Assembly (NCBI RefSeq): GCF_002865645.1
Contig: NW_020194600.1
Span: 750,047 to 814,046, forward strand
Direction: 5' to 3'
DNA from: Hyaloscypha bicolor E
Taxonomy: Eukaryota > Ascomycota > Leotiomycetes > Helotiales > Hyaloscyphaceae
DNA: 64,000 nucleotides
A program made the translations under genes and the position numbers. This document shows positions 12,221 to 24,310 of the stretch, one piece after another; positions within the stretch are counted from its first letter, which is position 1, and each line of letters begins with the position of its first letter. The notes under the pieces are model-generated. The model made no database searches, was not told the origin of the DNA, and was given only the letters and a program-made list of their open reading frames with translations.

Positions 12221-12760
12221 AGAGAGTGCGTGCGTGTAAATATGACGCATAGATGGCATATGTAGCATTTTCTGCGAAGAGATTTTTTGGAGAGGAGTCA
12301 GGATTGTGTGGGCTTGGAGAGAGATTATCATACCCGGCGGTGTCGCCAATGTGAGGTTTGGCGACAGGATTATCGTGGTCTTAGAAGGAAATAAAATAAA
12401 AATTCGTTTCTATCAAGAACTCAAGTTCAAGATTTGGCTCAGACCTGTGGGACCTTCCATTAGTATTGCTTGAGATTTCTTTGGCAGAACGCGCTTAAAA
12501 TATGCAGAGCAAGCAGCCTTCGAGAAAGTGATTTTTGAAATTTGCCTTGTTGGTTCATTGCTTCAATATATAGAGATTGCAAGTACAAGAAGCAAAAATA
12601 GTAATTCTGGTCTTCTAAGTCAAAAGGTGTTGCATCCTATCAGACGATGGATGGGCAGCGGATGATTGTCGGAATGAGTCACGTGCTTGGATCCCGTAAA
12701 CCCCACTTTTGCAAGCACCTTAATAATTTAAAATAAGCAAAATCTAGCACAATTCAAAAA
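12221..12760. other. Intergenic, AT-rich
   Basis: This region lies between the P450 stop and the tRNA gene. It is AT-rich without a coding frame. Any upstream pol III or pol II elements for the tRNA would lie in its last part, but no convincing TATA box or other element was singled out. Confidence 0.4.
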
Positions 12761-12883
12761 TCCGAAGTATGTTCAACCAACACAAATTTCAAGTGTACAA
12801 TAACTAACAAGCAACAGATGGTGTAATGGTTAACATTTCTGCCTCTCACGCAGGAGCTCGGGGTTCGATTCCCCGTTTCGGAA
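12761..12883 (+). tRNA. tRNA-Glu(CTC) interrupted by a spliceosomal-type intron
   Basis: Joining 12761-12766 to 12818-12883 gives a complete tRNA. The seven-pair acceptor stem (TCCGAAA with TTTCGGA) is perfect, followed by T8-G9. The D arm is GTG/CAT, and the anticodon stem TCTGC/GCAGG holds loop CTCTCAC with anticodon CTC at 12845-12847. The variable loop is AGCT, the T arm is CGGGG/CCCCG with loop TTCGATT, and the discriminator is A12883. Read without splicing, the seven bases before T8 (CAACAGA) pair with the 3' strand at only about three positions. There is no intron at the canonical 37/38 site. If splicing does not occur, this is a tRNA pseudogene with a damaged 5' end. Confidence 0.8.
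12767..12817 (+). other. Putative GT-AG intron inside the tRNA gene
   Basis: The 51-nt insert begins GTATGT, contains TAACTAACA (branch A at 12807) and ends CAG ten bases later. All three match fungal mRNA intron signals, and the length is typical of introns in this window. It splits acceptor-stem position 6 from 7, not the position cut by the tRNA endonuclease. Confidence 0.7.
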
Positions 12884-12900
12884 ATGAACAGAAGAAATTG

Positions 12901-12912
12901 TTTTTTTTTTTT
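12901..12912 (+). terminator. Pol III terminator T-run
   Basis: Twelve consecutive T on the plus strand start 17 nt after the tRNA discriminator base, which fits an RNA polymerase III stop. Their presence suggests that the locus is or recently was a functional pol III gene. Confidence 0.7.
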
Positions 12913-14075
12913 GGAATTCCTTTTCATGGTTTGAAGATGGCTTGTGGTGATGCATTCTTTTGTTCGATTTTTTGGTGCTTTTGTGCTGACCTTTTTGCCC
13001 CTATCGCTAAGCGAGGCCAATCCCCCGGGCGCACCCAGGCCACATGCTACGGCCCCAATTTCAAATACTCGCAGGGTCGACAAGGGAGCTTCAAAGTATC
13101 GTAAATTCAAGGGCAATTAACAATGAATTTGATTGTGTTTTCGTCCCAGTTAGAAGAGAAAGGACTTGATTGTGCCTCAAGTCATGCGATATCCGAAAGG
13201 GGCACGTACGTCAATGTCCACCACAGTGCAGTTTTGTGCAAGAAGCCAATAGTACAATGTTACCAATGATCTAGTCACATTGTAAGAATGATGACCTCAT
13301 CGCTGTTAGGAAGAGGCACTTTAATTTCCGTGATAGTTCGAAATAATGCAAGACCCGAGGACATTATTGTTCTTCTCAATAATTTTGGGACACTGTTAGA
13401 GACGGTGACCACATTATCCTCGAGACTTTAGTACATTGCAATACGTGGGCTAAATCGATATCCTCAATGGATTCGAAGAATTCAAGGGACAAGGACTTCA
13501 TTGTTTTCAATTATCTAGGACAATGCTGGATTCGGAGCTTGTCACCTTGCTCTGAATTGAGTTTCTCTCTCACCAAGTACAGCTGTGAACATAAGTATTG
13601 CCATTAGAAGACCGAATGTATAGAATTGTGATGAATCATGTATAATCATTAAGCAAGTGCTTCTAGTCCTCGATCTTTTTCGGCCTCGCACCCCTCAATG
13701 AATTTATGTAGGGGTTCCTTGAATAACATTTCCCTTTAGCGTTTGGTTGTTGTCAAGATGTTGGAAAGTCCCTGGAGAAGACTCCGCCGGATCTCGGACC
13801 GAGCCAGCTCCCCACCTTTGAGAGGCGATTGCCCAACACTTAATAACCACAACTGCAAATGTTACAGGAGGTTTAAGTTAGCAATGATAACCTAATAATA
13901 TCGTCGGAATAGATCCGTCAATTTCAAGCTTATGCTTCGGCCGCTGGCGGATTCGAGGTGAAAATAGAACTGTATTGTGCTCCACACCACTAACTAAAAG
14001 ACGCCGTTGATTTGTATACCAGTGGAAGAAATTTCATTGAAAGTTCTTTATACATCTTATTTTCTTCACGCAAAA
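12913..14075. other. Intergenic, no supported gene
   Basis: No coding frame has a motif. Two stretches near 13355-13440 and 13490-13560 share the order GACATT/GACTTC-ATTGTT, CAAT, GGGACA/GGACAA and may be a much diverged direct repeat. Confidence 0.4.
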
Positions 14076-15379
14076 ATGACAGAAGCACTCACGAACGGTC
14101 ACTCAGCCAATGGAATCACCTCAAATCGCTCGGTCGTCTGGGTCGCACCCTCAAACGTCGACATCCAGCACCGTGACGTGAAAGAACTAGGCGAGGAAGA
14201 TGTCCTCGTGGAAGTGATCTCAACCGGTATTTGCGGCTCGGATGCTCATGTCTGGGAATCCAACCCAGCAAAAGCGCCTCCTGTCCTTGGCCACGAGTCA
14301 GCAGGCAAGATCTCAAAAGTTGGATCGAAAGTTACGAGCAGGACCGTTGGTCAGCGAGTTGCGATTGAGCCGGGGTTTGCTTGTATGAAGTGAGTTGATT
14401 CCAGTATCACCATGGAAACGGAAGCTGATAGTGCGGAGGTGCGAGTTCTGTATTCGTGGAAATCCTAACATCTGCGCGAATCTTGCGTATTGTGGCCATA
14501 CTGAAAATGGCACCCTGACGCAGTATTTTGTGTGTCCTGCTCACATGACTGTCCCGATTCCGGAGTCGGTGTCCTGGCTGGAAGCTGGCTGTATCCAACC
14601 CCTGGCTATTGCTGTTCAGCTGGGGAGGAGAGCAAATATGAGAGCTCATCAAACCGTGGCAGTCTTGTAAGTTTTCCCGTTGCATTGAAATTCTTGAAAT
14701 TCTTGCTAATAATTATCGAAAGTGGTTGTGGCCCACTCGGCTTACTTGTGATGGCCGTGGCCAGAGCTTACGGGACGAAGAAAATCATTACCTTTGATAT
14801 TGAGAAGTCCCGAGTTGATTTTGCGGTTAAGTACAACGCCGATATTGGGGTTGTCTGCCCTTTCAACACTGACAAAGTAGAGCCCTTGGCCTTCGCTACG
14901 GACTTCATGAACAAGATTATTGCTGAGCATGGACTTGGATCTGGTGTCGACTTGACGATTGAAGCAACTGGTGCTGAGGCCTGCGTTCAAATGGCCGTGG
15001 TGTTGACGAAATCAGGAGGCACATGTGAGTTTTCAATTATGAAATCCGGTGTTAACCGAGATCTAACTTTTCTCAGTTATACAAGCTGGGCTGGGAAAGT
15101 CGCTGACTTCGGTTCCGCTTTTCCTCTTCACGGCAAAGGAGCTGAATATGAAAGGTAATGGTGTTTCAATCCCTGGAAATGATTGTCGCTGATTGAGAAA
15201 AAGGAACCGTCCGCTATACCCCTGGCTGCTTTGCTGATGCGATTGATCTGTTAGATAGAAAAGCTGTGAACCTTGCACCGCTGATCACTTCAACATATCC
15301 GCTCACGAAAGCTAATGACGCTTTCAAGGCCCAAGCTGCGAGGAAGGATATTAAAATTGTGATAATGAACCAAGAATAA
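14076..15379 (+). CDS. Zinc-dependent polyol dehydrogenase (sorbitol/xylitol/arabinitol type)
   Basis: Exons 14076-14389, 14439-14666, 14723-15024, 15077-15154 and 15204-15379 give 365 residues, the normal length of the medium-chain family. The catalytic zinc site is shown by C53 in ICGSD and H73-E74 in LGHES. Four structural-zinc cysteines are at 103, 106, 109 and 117. The Rossmann motif GCGPLG is at 182-187, and D206 at the end of the second strand favours NAD over NADP. The pattern is that of D-xylulose reductase, L-arabinitol 4-dehydrogenase and sorbitol dehydrogenase; the loop between C53 and H73 is shorter than in typical members, so the exact polyol is open. It ends 51 nt from the stop of the convergent aldolase gene. 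Together they suggest sugar or sugar-acid catabolism. An upstream in-frame extension lacks an ATG in good context. Confidence 0.88.
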
Positions 15380-15430
15380 TCAAATACAGTCTAGATAACC
15401 AAATATATATTCTTGCATTTATTTCCCAGT

Positions 15431-16500
15431 TCATTTGTCCATAAGGGTCTTCATTCTCGCCATCTCATTGCTCATCCAGACAGTGATTGCCGAGATACCT
15501 GCTCCACAGTTCATGAAATGGAATCCTTGCTTGGATCTTTGTGCAGCTATTTCATGTTCCTCAGTATAGAAAGAGAGAATATCTATGATCACCAGCTTAC
15601 CGATATCTGCAGACAAGGCAAAATGTCCTGCAAACTTTCCAGCGTCCTTCGCGGCCTTCAGAACTCTCACAGTTGCTTGCTGCACTTCTTCAATCTTTTG
15701 ATGGTCGAAAGCAAAATAACCCATTGAAGCTGCAAGATCATTCGGGTCAATGAAAAGCGCATCTGTTCACGTGTTAGATAAACTCCTGACGATATTTCGT
15801 GGGAGAGCTTGAATGGTTCATACCAATTCCGGACGTTTCCGCGATTTCTTCACAGTTCTCAACGGCTTTTCTTGACTCGATCTGAACAATGACTACGATG
15901 TTGTCGTTCGCGTGCCTCAAATAATCTTGGCCATTTTGCTGGAAGTAGGCAGGGGCAAACATAGCTCCCGCACCTCGAATACCATTCGGCCACTCCTTCG
16001 AGGGATACTTCATGCCATTGACGATGGCTTCTGCTTGTTCCTGTCTACTTCAGCAATTTTCTTTGAGATAACAAGGGGGAAATAAAGGGGAGGGGGATGA
16101 GGACACCTTGGTTTCACACATGGGGATCATGATCCCATGGGCTCCAGCATCGAGTGCTCTTTTCATCATCCATGCCTCACCTGCCGGTATTCTCACAATT
16201 GGAGACGCTCCAGCTGCAGCAATAGCACCAACGGCAAGATACATCTCATTATCTGCAATGTTTCCATGTTCGCAATCCACCAACACCCACTATCGCGATA
16301 TGTCAGAATAAATTCAACCTAATTGAAAACAGACATACATCAGAGCCTAGCTCAGCAATTGTTCTTGCTAAATTGTATCCGGGAAACTCCATCCATTGCC
16401 CTACACATGGCGCTCCGCCATCTCGTGCTCGCTCCAGAGCTGCTCGAAATCGAGTCTTCCCTGTGTTGGAAACAACTGCGGAAGTGAATTCTGCCGACAT
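15431..16500 (-). CDS. HpcH/HpaI family aldolase (2-keto-3-deoxy-sugar acid type)
   Basis: Minus-strand exons 16500-16339, 16289-16107, 16040-15824 and 15762-15431 give 297 residues. The fold is that of the HpcH/HpaI aldolase and citrate-lyase beta family. VDCEHG carries the usual Asp/Glu-His surroundings, VRIPAG the strand with the conserved Arg, IMIPMCET the metal-side strand, IVQIESRKAVENCEEIA the metal-binding Glu segment, and ALFIDPNDLAASMG the C-terminal conserved loop (often GPNDL; here DPNDL). These class II aldolases split 2-keto-3-deoxy acids or 4-hydroxy-2-oxo acids into pyruvate plus an aldehyde, using a divalent metal. It is tail to tail with the polyol dehydrogenase, which fits a non-phosphorylating sugar-acid route such as that for L-rhamnose, but the lactonase and dehydratase of such a route are not in the window. 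The true substrate is unknown. Confidence 0.87.
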
Positions 16501-17161
16501 CTTGAAATGAATTTGATTGGTTGTTGACCAGGACTGGAAAGTGCTTGCAGGTTATATAACTTGATTATGGCGTGCCGGATGTAGAGTAAGATTACAATAT
16601 CGGAACAGCTCCGGCCGGTTCGGCTTGGTTCGACTTTTAGTTCCAAGTGACTAAAGAAAGATTGAAAGTCTGGAAGAAACGGGATAGCGCTAGAGTGTTT
16701 AGTAGCAAAGGTGGGAGGGGGTGGGAGCTGGGGCAGACCCCACTTGACCGTCTCCTTTCGGATCCCTTGCTCTCATCCACATACCAGTAATATCCCAACG
16801 CGTAACGCCTTCAAGAATGGGAGCATTATTTGACTTCTGGTATGTGACGGCAGAACTTGAGGAAACCCACCCAAGGTGGCAAGAGGAGAAAGGAGAGTCA
16901 TGCGAATGATGCAGCCAGTGCAGGCGGCCTCTGCCTCTGAGTAGCGGAGGAGAACGGAGAAGAGCGGGCCCAAGTGGAAATGCGCAGATTGTTATTGAGA
17001 ACCCCAGAAAGTTGACACGCGTTTCTCTAGAGAGCGCTTCATACCTGGCAATAGTCTTCTAAGCTGACGTACCCGAAGACTTGCACTTGCTCGACTGAGC
17101 TCGATATCGATAGTACGAGCTGTACCTAGTTTTGGCCTTGGTCCCGGGAAATGTCCACTTG
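16501..17161. other. Intergenic, flank of the large element
   Basis: This holds the promoter region of the aldolase gene and the sequence left of the TIR element. No gene is supported. Base composition is normal up to the repeat boundary. Confidence 0.5.
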
Positions 17162-17234
17162 TACTGAGGCCCACAGCTAGCTAGCGGACAAATCCGAGAA
17201 GCGAAAAGTGATTTTCTGATTTTCTGATTTTCGC
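17162..17234 (+). repeat. Left terminal inverted repeat
   Basis: The repeat contains three consecutive GATTTTCT-like subunits at 17210-17231 and keeps CA and TG dinucleotides. Unlike the core it is therefore not RIP-mutated. It matches 26060-26132 in reverse complement at 68 of 73 positions. Confidence 0.8.
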
Positions 17235-17250
17235 ACTGGCGCCCCGCACA

Positions 17251-17270
17251 CCCCCCCCCCCCCCCCCCCC
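17251..17270. repeat. Poly-C tract beside left TIR
   Basis: Twenty consecutive C begin 17 nt inside the left repeat. The right end has a corresponding G-rich stretch (about 26039-26058) at the same distance, so the tract is part of the element ends. Confidence 0.7.
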
Positions 17271-20200
17271 TCCTCCCCAAGGCAGAATTCCTAATTAGGG
17301 ATATAGCATCCACACGTGACTTTCGGCTTGGATAATATAATAATAGTAAGACTGCTTGCTTATCTAATTAATAAAATAAGAGCCTATACTACCGTATAAA
17401 ATTATACCAAAATTAGGCCGGATAGTATAATATAAAATTAAGTATTTATTACAAATTACTATAATTAGGTAACTATAGGCTATAAGCCCTTCTAGGATAA
17501 TACTATTAATAGGATCTAATAATTTCCTTAATATTCCCGAGATTAGAAATAAGAAAATTAAACTATTAAAATAACTAAGAAGCTAGCTAATTTTTTTTTT
17601 TTAGTAATTAATTAATAAAATTATATAAGAATAATATTACTCGAGTTTTTTAGTACTTATATTACTAAAAAGTATATTATAATAGTAAAATATACCCTGA
17701 ACTTAATTCCTATTAAAATAATTTAATAGATTTTATTAAAATAATACTATAATTTTTAATAAATCTATTACTATATTATAAAGCTATTACTAAATAGGCT
17801 TATATAAATATTAATTAAAAAGAAATTATAAATAGATTAAAATATTTATATAGAATCTTAGTTAATTTATATATAGTCTAATAATAATTATAAGAATAAA
17901 ATATCTAAATATATATTTAAATAATAAATATGTTTTTTCTTTATATATAGATTATAATCCTATATTATCTGGGAAATATAAATAAGGAAATACTTAAGGA
18001 TCTTAAGAATTATAATTATATAGCTTTAATTACTAGAATTATTTATATATATAAGAAGCTTAGTCTTATTTACTATATAATTATAATAGATAGGTAAGTA
18101 GTAAATAAGTAACTATTTATAATACTATAAAGTGAGCTAAATAATAGGCAGGTTATAGGTTATAAATAGTAGTATTTATATATATATTTCTATTAATAAG
18201 GTTTACTAATAACCCGGTTAGTTTTTCTATACTTTACTATTTTGCCCTAGCTTAGAAAATTAGGGCCTTATTTACTAATATATTTTATTATTTATAAAGA
18301 GAACTTATATATAATATTATAATTCCTGGATTCTAAGGTAATTATACTATAAATATAATAGATATAGTTTAAGAAAAGAAAATATATTATATCTAGGCCA
18401 GACTAGATTTAGTTAATTAATAAATATAATAAGCTATTATTATTTGGGATTAAGATATATACTTATATTAATACTTATTTATATAATATTATCTAGGTAT
18501 ATATTAGAATCTCTAATTAGATTACTTATTTAGTTATATAATAGTATTTTTAGATTTATATTTAAATAGGCTACTATTCTTATTTCTTTAGGGCTAATTA
18601 AGGCTCTAAACTTTCTCTTATTACTAAAGTATACTTTATATTCTTGCAAATAGCTAATTTATTAGTTATATATATAAAAGACTACTTTATTTCTGGGAAA
18701 AATACCGAGAATTAGTAGATTAAATCCTAATAGTAGGAGCTTTAGAAAAGCTAGCTATACTAGTAGTATATAAGTAATTCTGTTTCCCTATATCTGTCTC
18801 TTATTCTTTCTATTATTAGAAAGAAATATTAGATACTAATAATTATATTACTTTTTATTAAGGCTATTAGATCTAGTATTATAGTACTGGATTATATAAC
18901 TAATTCTAATTAGTATATATAGAATTACTTTTAGGAACTGGCCTATACCGGGAATTATAATTACTAATATTTATAGGACCGGATTATTTTACTAGTATTT
19001 TATATATAGTAAATCCAAAATAAGATATATAGGTTTATAGACTTATAAAATATTTATAGGATTAGAAAAAACAGATCTAGGCCTAATATAGTAGCTAGTA
19101 AGCTATTTAGACTATATACGAGGCTTTTAGATAGGGTATAGTACTAGGGTTACCCTATAGATATAAAGCTTTATAATATAATCCTTAATAATTATTTAGT
19201 TTAAGGTAAGTAATATAATCTTATATAGCTTTATATAAATAGTTTACTTATATACTAATATAGATATTAATAAGTTTTTATTAAGAGAAATACTAGAATA
19301 GTACTATTAGAAGCTTATGTTTTATAATATAAATATAGCTAATATTTATATAAGAGATACTAATAGAAACGGTAACTAACTATATATTTAAGCTTATTAC
19401 TAGCTCTAATATATAGTCCGGGCATATATAGCCTTAGGGCAGCTACTAATATTAGAAGAGTCCGAGAAGCTAACTAGTAAATATAATACTATTATTATAT
19501 AAAATAGGATTCTTAAATAAGTTATTCTAATAAATATAAAGTATATAAATAATATATAGGCTAGAAGAATACCTATATAGTTCCTAATAGTTTAGGACTT
19601 TATCTAGAAATAGCCCTTTATTAGTAATATTTCTAATAATATAAGGTAATTAAATAAGCTAGTTATAAAATAACTAGATATATTAAAATAAGTATTATTT
19701 ATTATTAAATATATTATTTTCGAAACCTTTTTCTTATTTTTAAAAGTAATACTAATAGAATTATTAAGTTTATTTATTATATAAATATTCTATATTCTTA
19801 AATTCTTATTTCTTAAAATAGTATTATTATTTCTTAAAACCTATCCTAATATTATATATTTTATAGCTAAATACTAGTATAATAATATCTAATATTATAA
19901 GTTCTATTAATTTACTAATAATAAATATAATATAAAGGCTACTACTTTACTTGCCTAGAGTAGTAATACTAGTAAACTTGAATCTTATAGCTCTAGAATT
20001 CTGTCTATATCTATTTTCTTTTTTATATCTGGAATATTTTAGATCCCTAGCTTTTTTTAATATCCTAATCCTATATCTTTTTTTCTAGAAATATTTATTA
20101 TATCTATTTCTTTAATTACTATTACTATATAACTACTAGGTACTAGTTTTGCTTTATTTCAGGTTTCTCTTATTTTAATAGCCTTATAACTACTTTCTTT

Positions 20201-20865
20201 TATATTTCCTTTTATTATAAGCTATATTACTTAACCTAATTACTTTTCTAGTAGTATTTATATTATTATATAAGCTTAATAGGCTATAAATACGAGAGTT
20301 ATTTAGGCTACTATCTAGGCTATAGCTTCTTATACTAGTAATAGGCTACCTGGAGCTTTTTAAGGTCTTATAAATTAAAATATAGCCGAATCTAGTCTTA
20401 TGAAATTATAAACCGTGGTTTTATAGCTAGTTCTTTATAAATAGGTATTTAATAATATAAAGAATTAGAGAGCTAAGTAAAAAACTATCTAATTTTCTAA
20501 AGAAATTAGTAATAAGTTTTCTCCTATTTCTTTTACTAGATTTTCTATATAAATTCTAATAGATGTTTTTTAATAAGTAGCTTTTGATTTGAAATAAATA
20601 ATTAAGTCTTTTCTATTTTTTCTAATATAGTTTCTTAGTAGCTACTTTCTTATTTCTCTCTTTATATTAGTAAACCTATTTACTATTATTAATTTATTAA
20701 TAATATAAATAAACTAGTATTTTATACTAGTTCTAATAGTAAAAGAACCCAGGAACTTATAGTCTTACTAGGTTCTATTTAAACTATCTTTAATCTTTCT
20801 TACTATAGTATATATCTAGGCCCTAAAAGTATTTGAATAATTTTCCTTATTTTATATTAGAATAA

Positions 20866-20990
20866 AACTTTATATAAAGATATTTGTTTTAAAATTACTT
20901 ATAAAAAACTAAAAAATACTTAAAAGAAAACTCTATATAAAGATCTTTATCTTAAAATTACTTATAAAAAGCTAGAAAATACTTAGAAGA
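20866..20990. repeat. Two-copy tandem repeat in the AT tract
   Basis: A unit of about 62 nt (TTTATATAAAGAT then TTAAAATTACTTATAAAAA and AAATACTTA) occurs twice in direct orientation at about 20866-20928 and 20929-20990 with scattered differences. Confidence 0.55.
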
Positions 20991-23900
20991 TATAATAACT
21001 TAAGGAAATTAAATAATAGACTAAAAAGGCCTAGAGAGCCCAGAAAAGTATTACCTACTAGTATAAGTATAAGACTTTAAGAATAAGAAAGAATCTAATA
21101 AACTAGTAAGTAAATAAAGGTATATATATAATTCTTTTCTTTAATTCTGGCTTTTACTTTTTATTTCTTCTATAAATTCTTTTTTATTTTTAGGTTTAAT
21201 TAACTTATATATATTAGAATTCTTCTTTATTTACTAATCTCTAGGAGCTATAAGATAATACAGAAAGTACTATTAAAAGTATTACTAAAACTAATCCTAA
21301 TAGTAATAATAATAATAATAATAATAGGTTATTAGATTCTTTTTTAATTTTACTATTCTCTTTTTTAATAAAGGAAACTATAATTAATCTTATAGATTAT
21401 ATAAGTATTACTTTATAGTAATAGGTATATTAGAGATATAAATATATTACTTCTTTTTCTTATTAGATATAGAGAATTAATAGATATAATATTTTTAGTT
21501 TTATAAGTAAAACCTAAGATATTCGGGCTATTACTAGTACTTTACTTATTACCCTAAATAAAAGTCTAATTATTATTATTAAATTCCCTAGGCTAATTAA
21601 TCTTATTTCTTCTAAGTAAATCTATTATATAAGATCTAATAAATTATATATAAATATTTGCCGAGATTAAAGTAATTAAGAAAAAATAGGCCTAATATCT
21701 AATATACTTTTTCCTATATCTTATAATTAGCTTAGTATTATTTTAGGTTTTATTTTCTTATAAATATATATATACTTAGAATTTATAATTAATACTTTAA
21801 AATAATACTTTTTAATTAGTTCTTATATAATTTAAAAATTAGACTACTAAATTTAATATTTTTATAATATTTAAATTTACTTAAGTTTATAAAGTCTTAT
21901 AATTATTAGGGCCTTTATAATTTTTTGCCTTTTAAGTTTAATACCTAAATAATATTATATACTTTGCCTTTAGTATAAAGAAGGCTCTTAAAAATCTAGG
22001 ATTATAAAAAGATTTTTATATTAAGGATATATTAAGGATATATTATATTATAATAATAAAATTATAAGTATTTATATATAGATATATAATATATTAGATT
22101 AGCTATACTAAAAACTATATTATATCTATATATAAAGTTACTAATTGCTTTATATTAATACCGGACTTATATAATTACATAACTTTATATAATTAGCTAG
22201 CTATAGAAAAGCCTTAAAGCCTAAAACTTATAAAGAATCTCAAGGGCTTTAGGGCTTTTAAACTATTACTAGTACCCGGTATTTTTTAGGAAAAGAATAT
22301 AATATATTTTATAATAAATAACCTATTATAGATTACTTAATCTTTAAATTAAGCAGGAAATCTAAGGGCCAGGCTTATAATTCAAGTCTTATTAAGGTTA
22401 TTAAAATCTTTACTAGCTAGTACTATAAATTTAATAAAAATATTACGGGAATTCTATAAATTCTATTCTAATCTATTTAGAAAGCATATATAGTATATTT
22501 CCTTATTTATTCTAATATTTATATATGATTTCTAAGAGCTAAACTATTATTTAAGGAAAAAGTAAGAAGGCTAGACTAATATCTTTAAAAACCAAGGCCT
22601 TAATAAGTTTATCTAGAAAAGCTTACTAATTTTTCTAAAAATAACCTAAAAAAAGTTTGAGTTTATTATATATTATAACTTATATAACTAGGGATAGGAA
22701 CTATTCTAATAGACTAGAAAAAGTTTCTTATATAGCTTATTTATATAACTAGAGATAGGAACTTGAGTTTATTATATGAAATTACTTATATATAGAAACT
22801 TCTATTATAAACTCCTTATTTAGATTAATTAATTAAACCTATTTTTAATACTAAGTCTTTATTAAAATAATTTCCTATTTCTAGAGACTTTAGATAAAGT
22901 AGCTAATAAGTTTTTTAGCTATTAGCTAAGACTTATTAGCTAGAAAATTTATAAATAGTAAATAAGATTATAAAGTAGAATTTCCCTAATTATAATACTA
23001 AGATATTTTATTATAATATAAAGTAATTAGATATAAAAGCCTTATTAAATATAATATATCTCGAATTATAAGTTTGCGAAATAAGTATAGGAAGTCTTAG
23101 TACTTAACTAGTATTATAATCTAGCCTAAAGATACTTATTATCTTTTATATTTAATTTAATAGAAATAAGAAATACTTATACTTTAACTTAAGAAATAAT
23201 TAGGACTTTTATATAAACTTAGGATAATAGTTTGCTTTATAGAAAAAAAATAGACCAGAAATACTTATATTATATTAATTTTTGGAAAAAGTTATAATAA
23301 ATATTATAATTCCTGAAATACTTTTAAGAAAGCTCCCTAAACTAAAATAAGCTAGTTTATAATTCTAAAAAATCTATAAAAGTCTTATATACCCGAGAAT
23401 ATAAGTACTTAAAATAAATACTATTTAAGTTCTAACCTATAATAAAAGAAAAGTAAAATATATAAATTAAAATATATAAATTAAAAATAAAATAAAATAC
23501 CTAAATATTTAATAAATAAAAAGCCTAATTATAGGTTATAAGAACTAGTACTAACTAGATATATATATAGTAATATTAAAGAAAAGGTAAAGTAAGGAAA
23601 ACTAAAAAATAAGTTAATATATATTTTATAAAAGTAAATAAGAAGATATCTAAATAGCCTAAAAATAAGAAGTATATATTAAAAAAATTAAGATTAAAAA
23701 AAGAAGGGCTATTTCCTATAAGAATAAATTAGTATATATTTTAAGATAAAAAATAAAGGTATTTAGTAATAGCCTAAAGGCTTTTATAAATATTAAAAAA
23801 GAAAAGGAAATATTAAAGTTTAGAGGAATCTAAATAGGAATTAGTTTCTTTTTTTAGAAGTTTAAAAGAGGATATTTCTAAAGAGCCCGAAAATATAAAA

Positions 23901-24024
23901 GATATTAGAAAAAGAAAGAAAAAGATATTAGAGAAAGAAAAAAGAGATCTAAAATTTAGTTTTCTAAAGAGTAAGTAGATTAAAAACTTATAGTATAGAA
24001 GTTCTAGATAAAAGTAATCCGGAA

Positions 24025-24310
24025 ATAGTAATTAGGTACTAGCTTTTAGTATTATTAATAAAAGTATTAAAGAAGAAGGGATTTGGAAAAGGGATTTAGA
24101 AGAGGGATTTAAAAAGATTTAGAGAAAGAAAAAAAAGTTATAAGGTAATTAGATACTAGCTTTTAGTATTAATAGAAGAAGTATTAAAAAAAGATGGATT
24201 TAGAAAAGGAATTTGGAAAAGAAATAAAAAAAAGAAATAAAGAAAAATAAGAAAGAAGAAAGAAAGGTTATAAGATAGTTAGATACTAATTCTTAGTATT
24301 AATAGAAATA
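24025..24310. repeat. Three-copy imperfect direct repeat in the AT tract
   Basis: The segment GTAATTAGRTACTAGCTTTT with AGTATTA following occurs at about 24027, 24145 and 24275, separated by purine-rich spacers, giving a period of about 117-130 nt. It may be the remains of a repeat-containing coding region. Confidence 0.5.
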
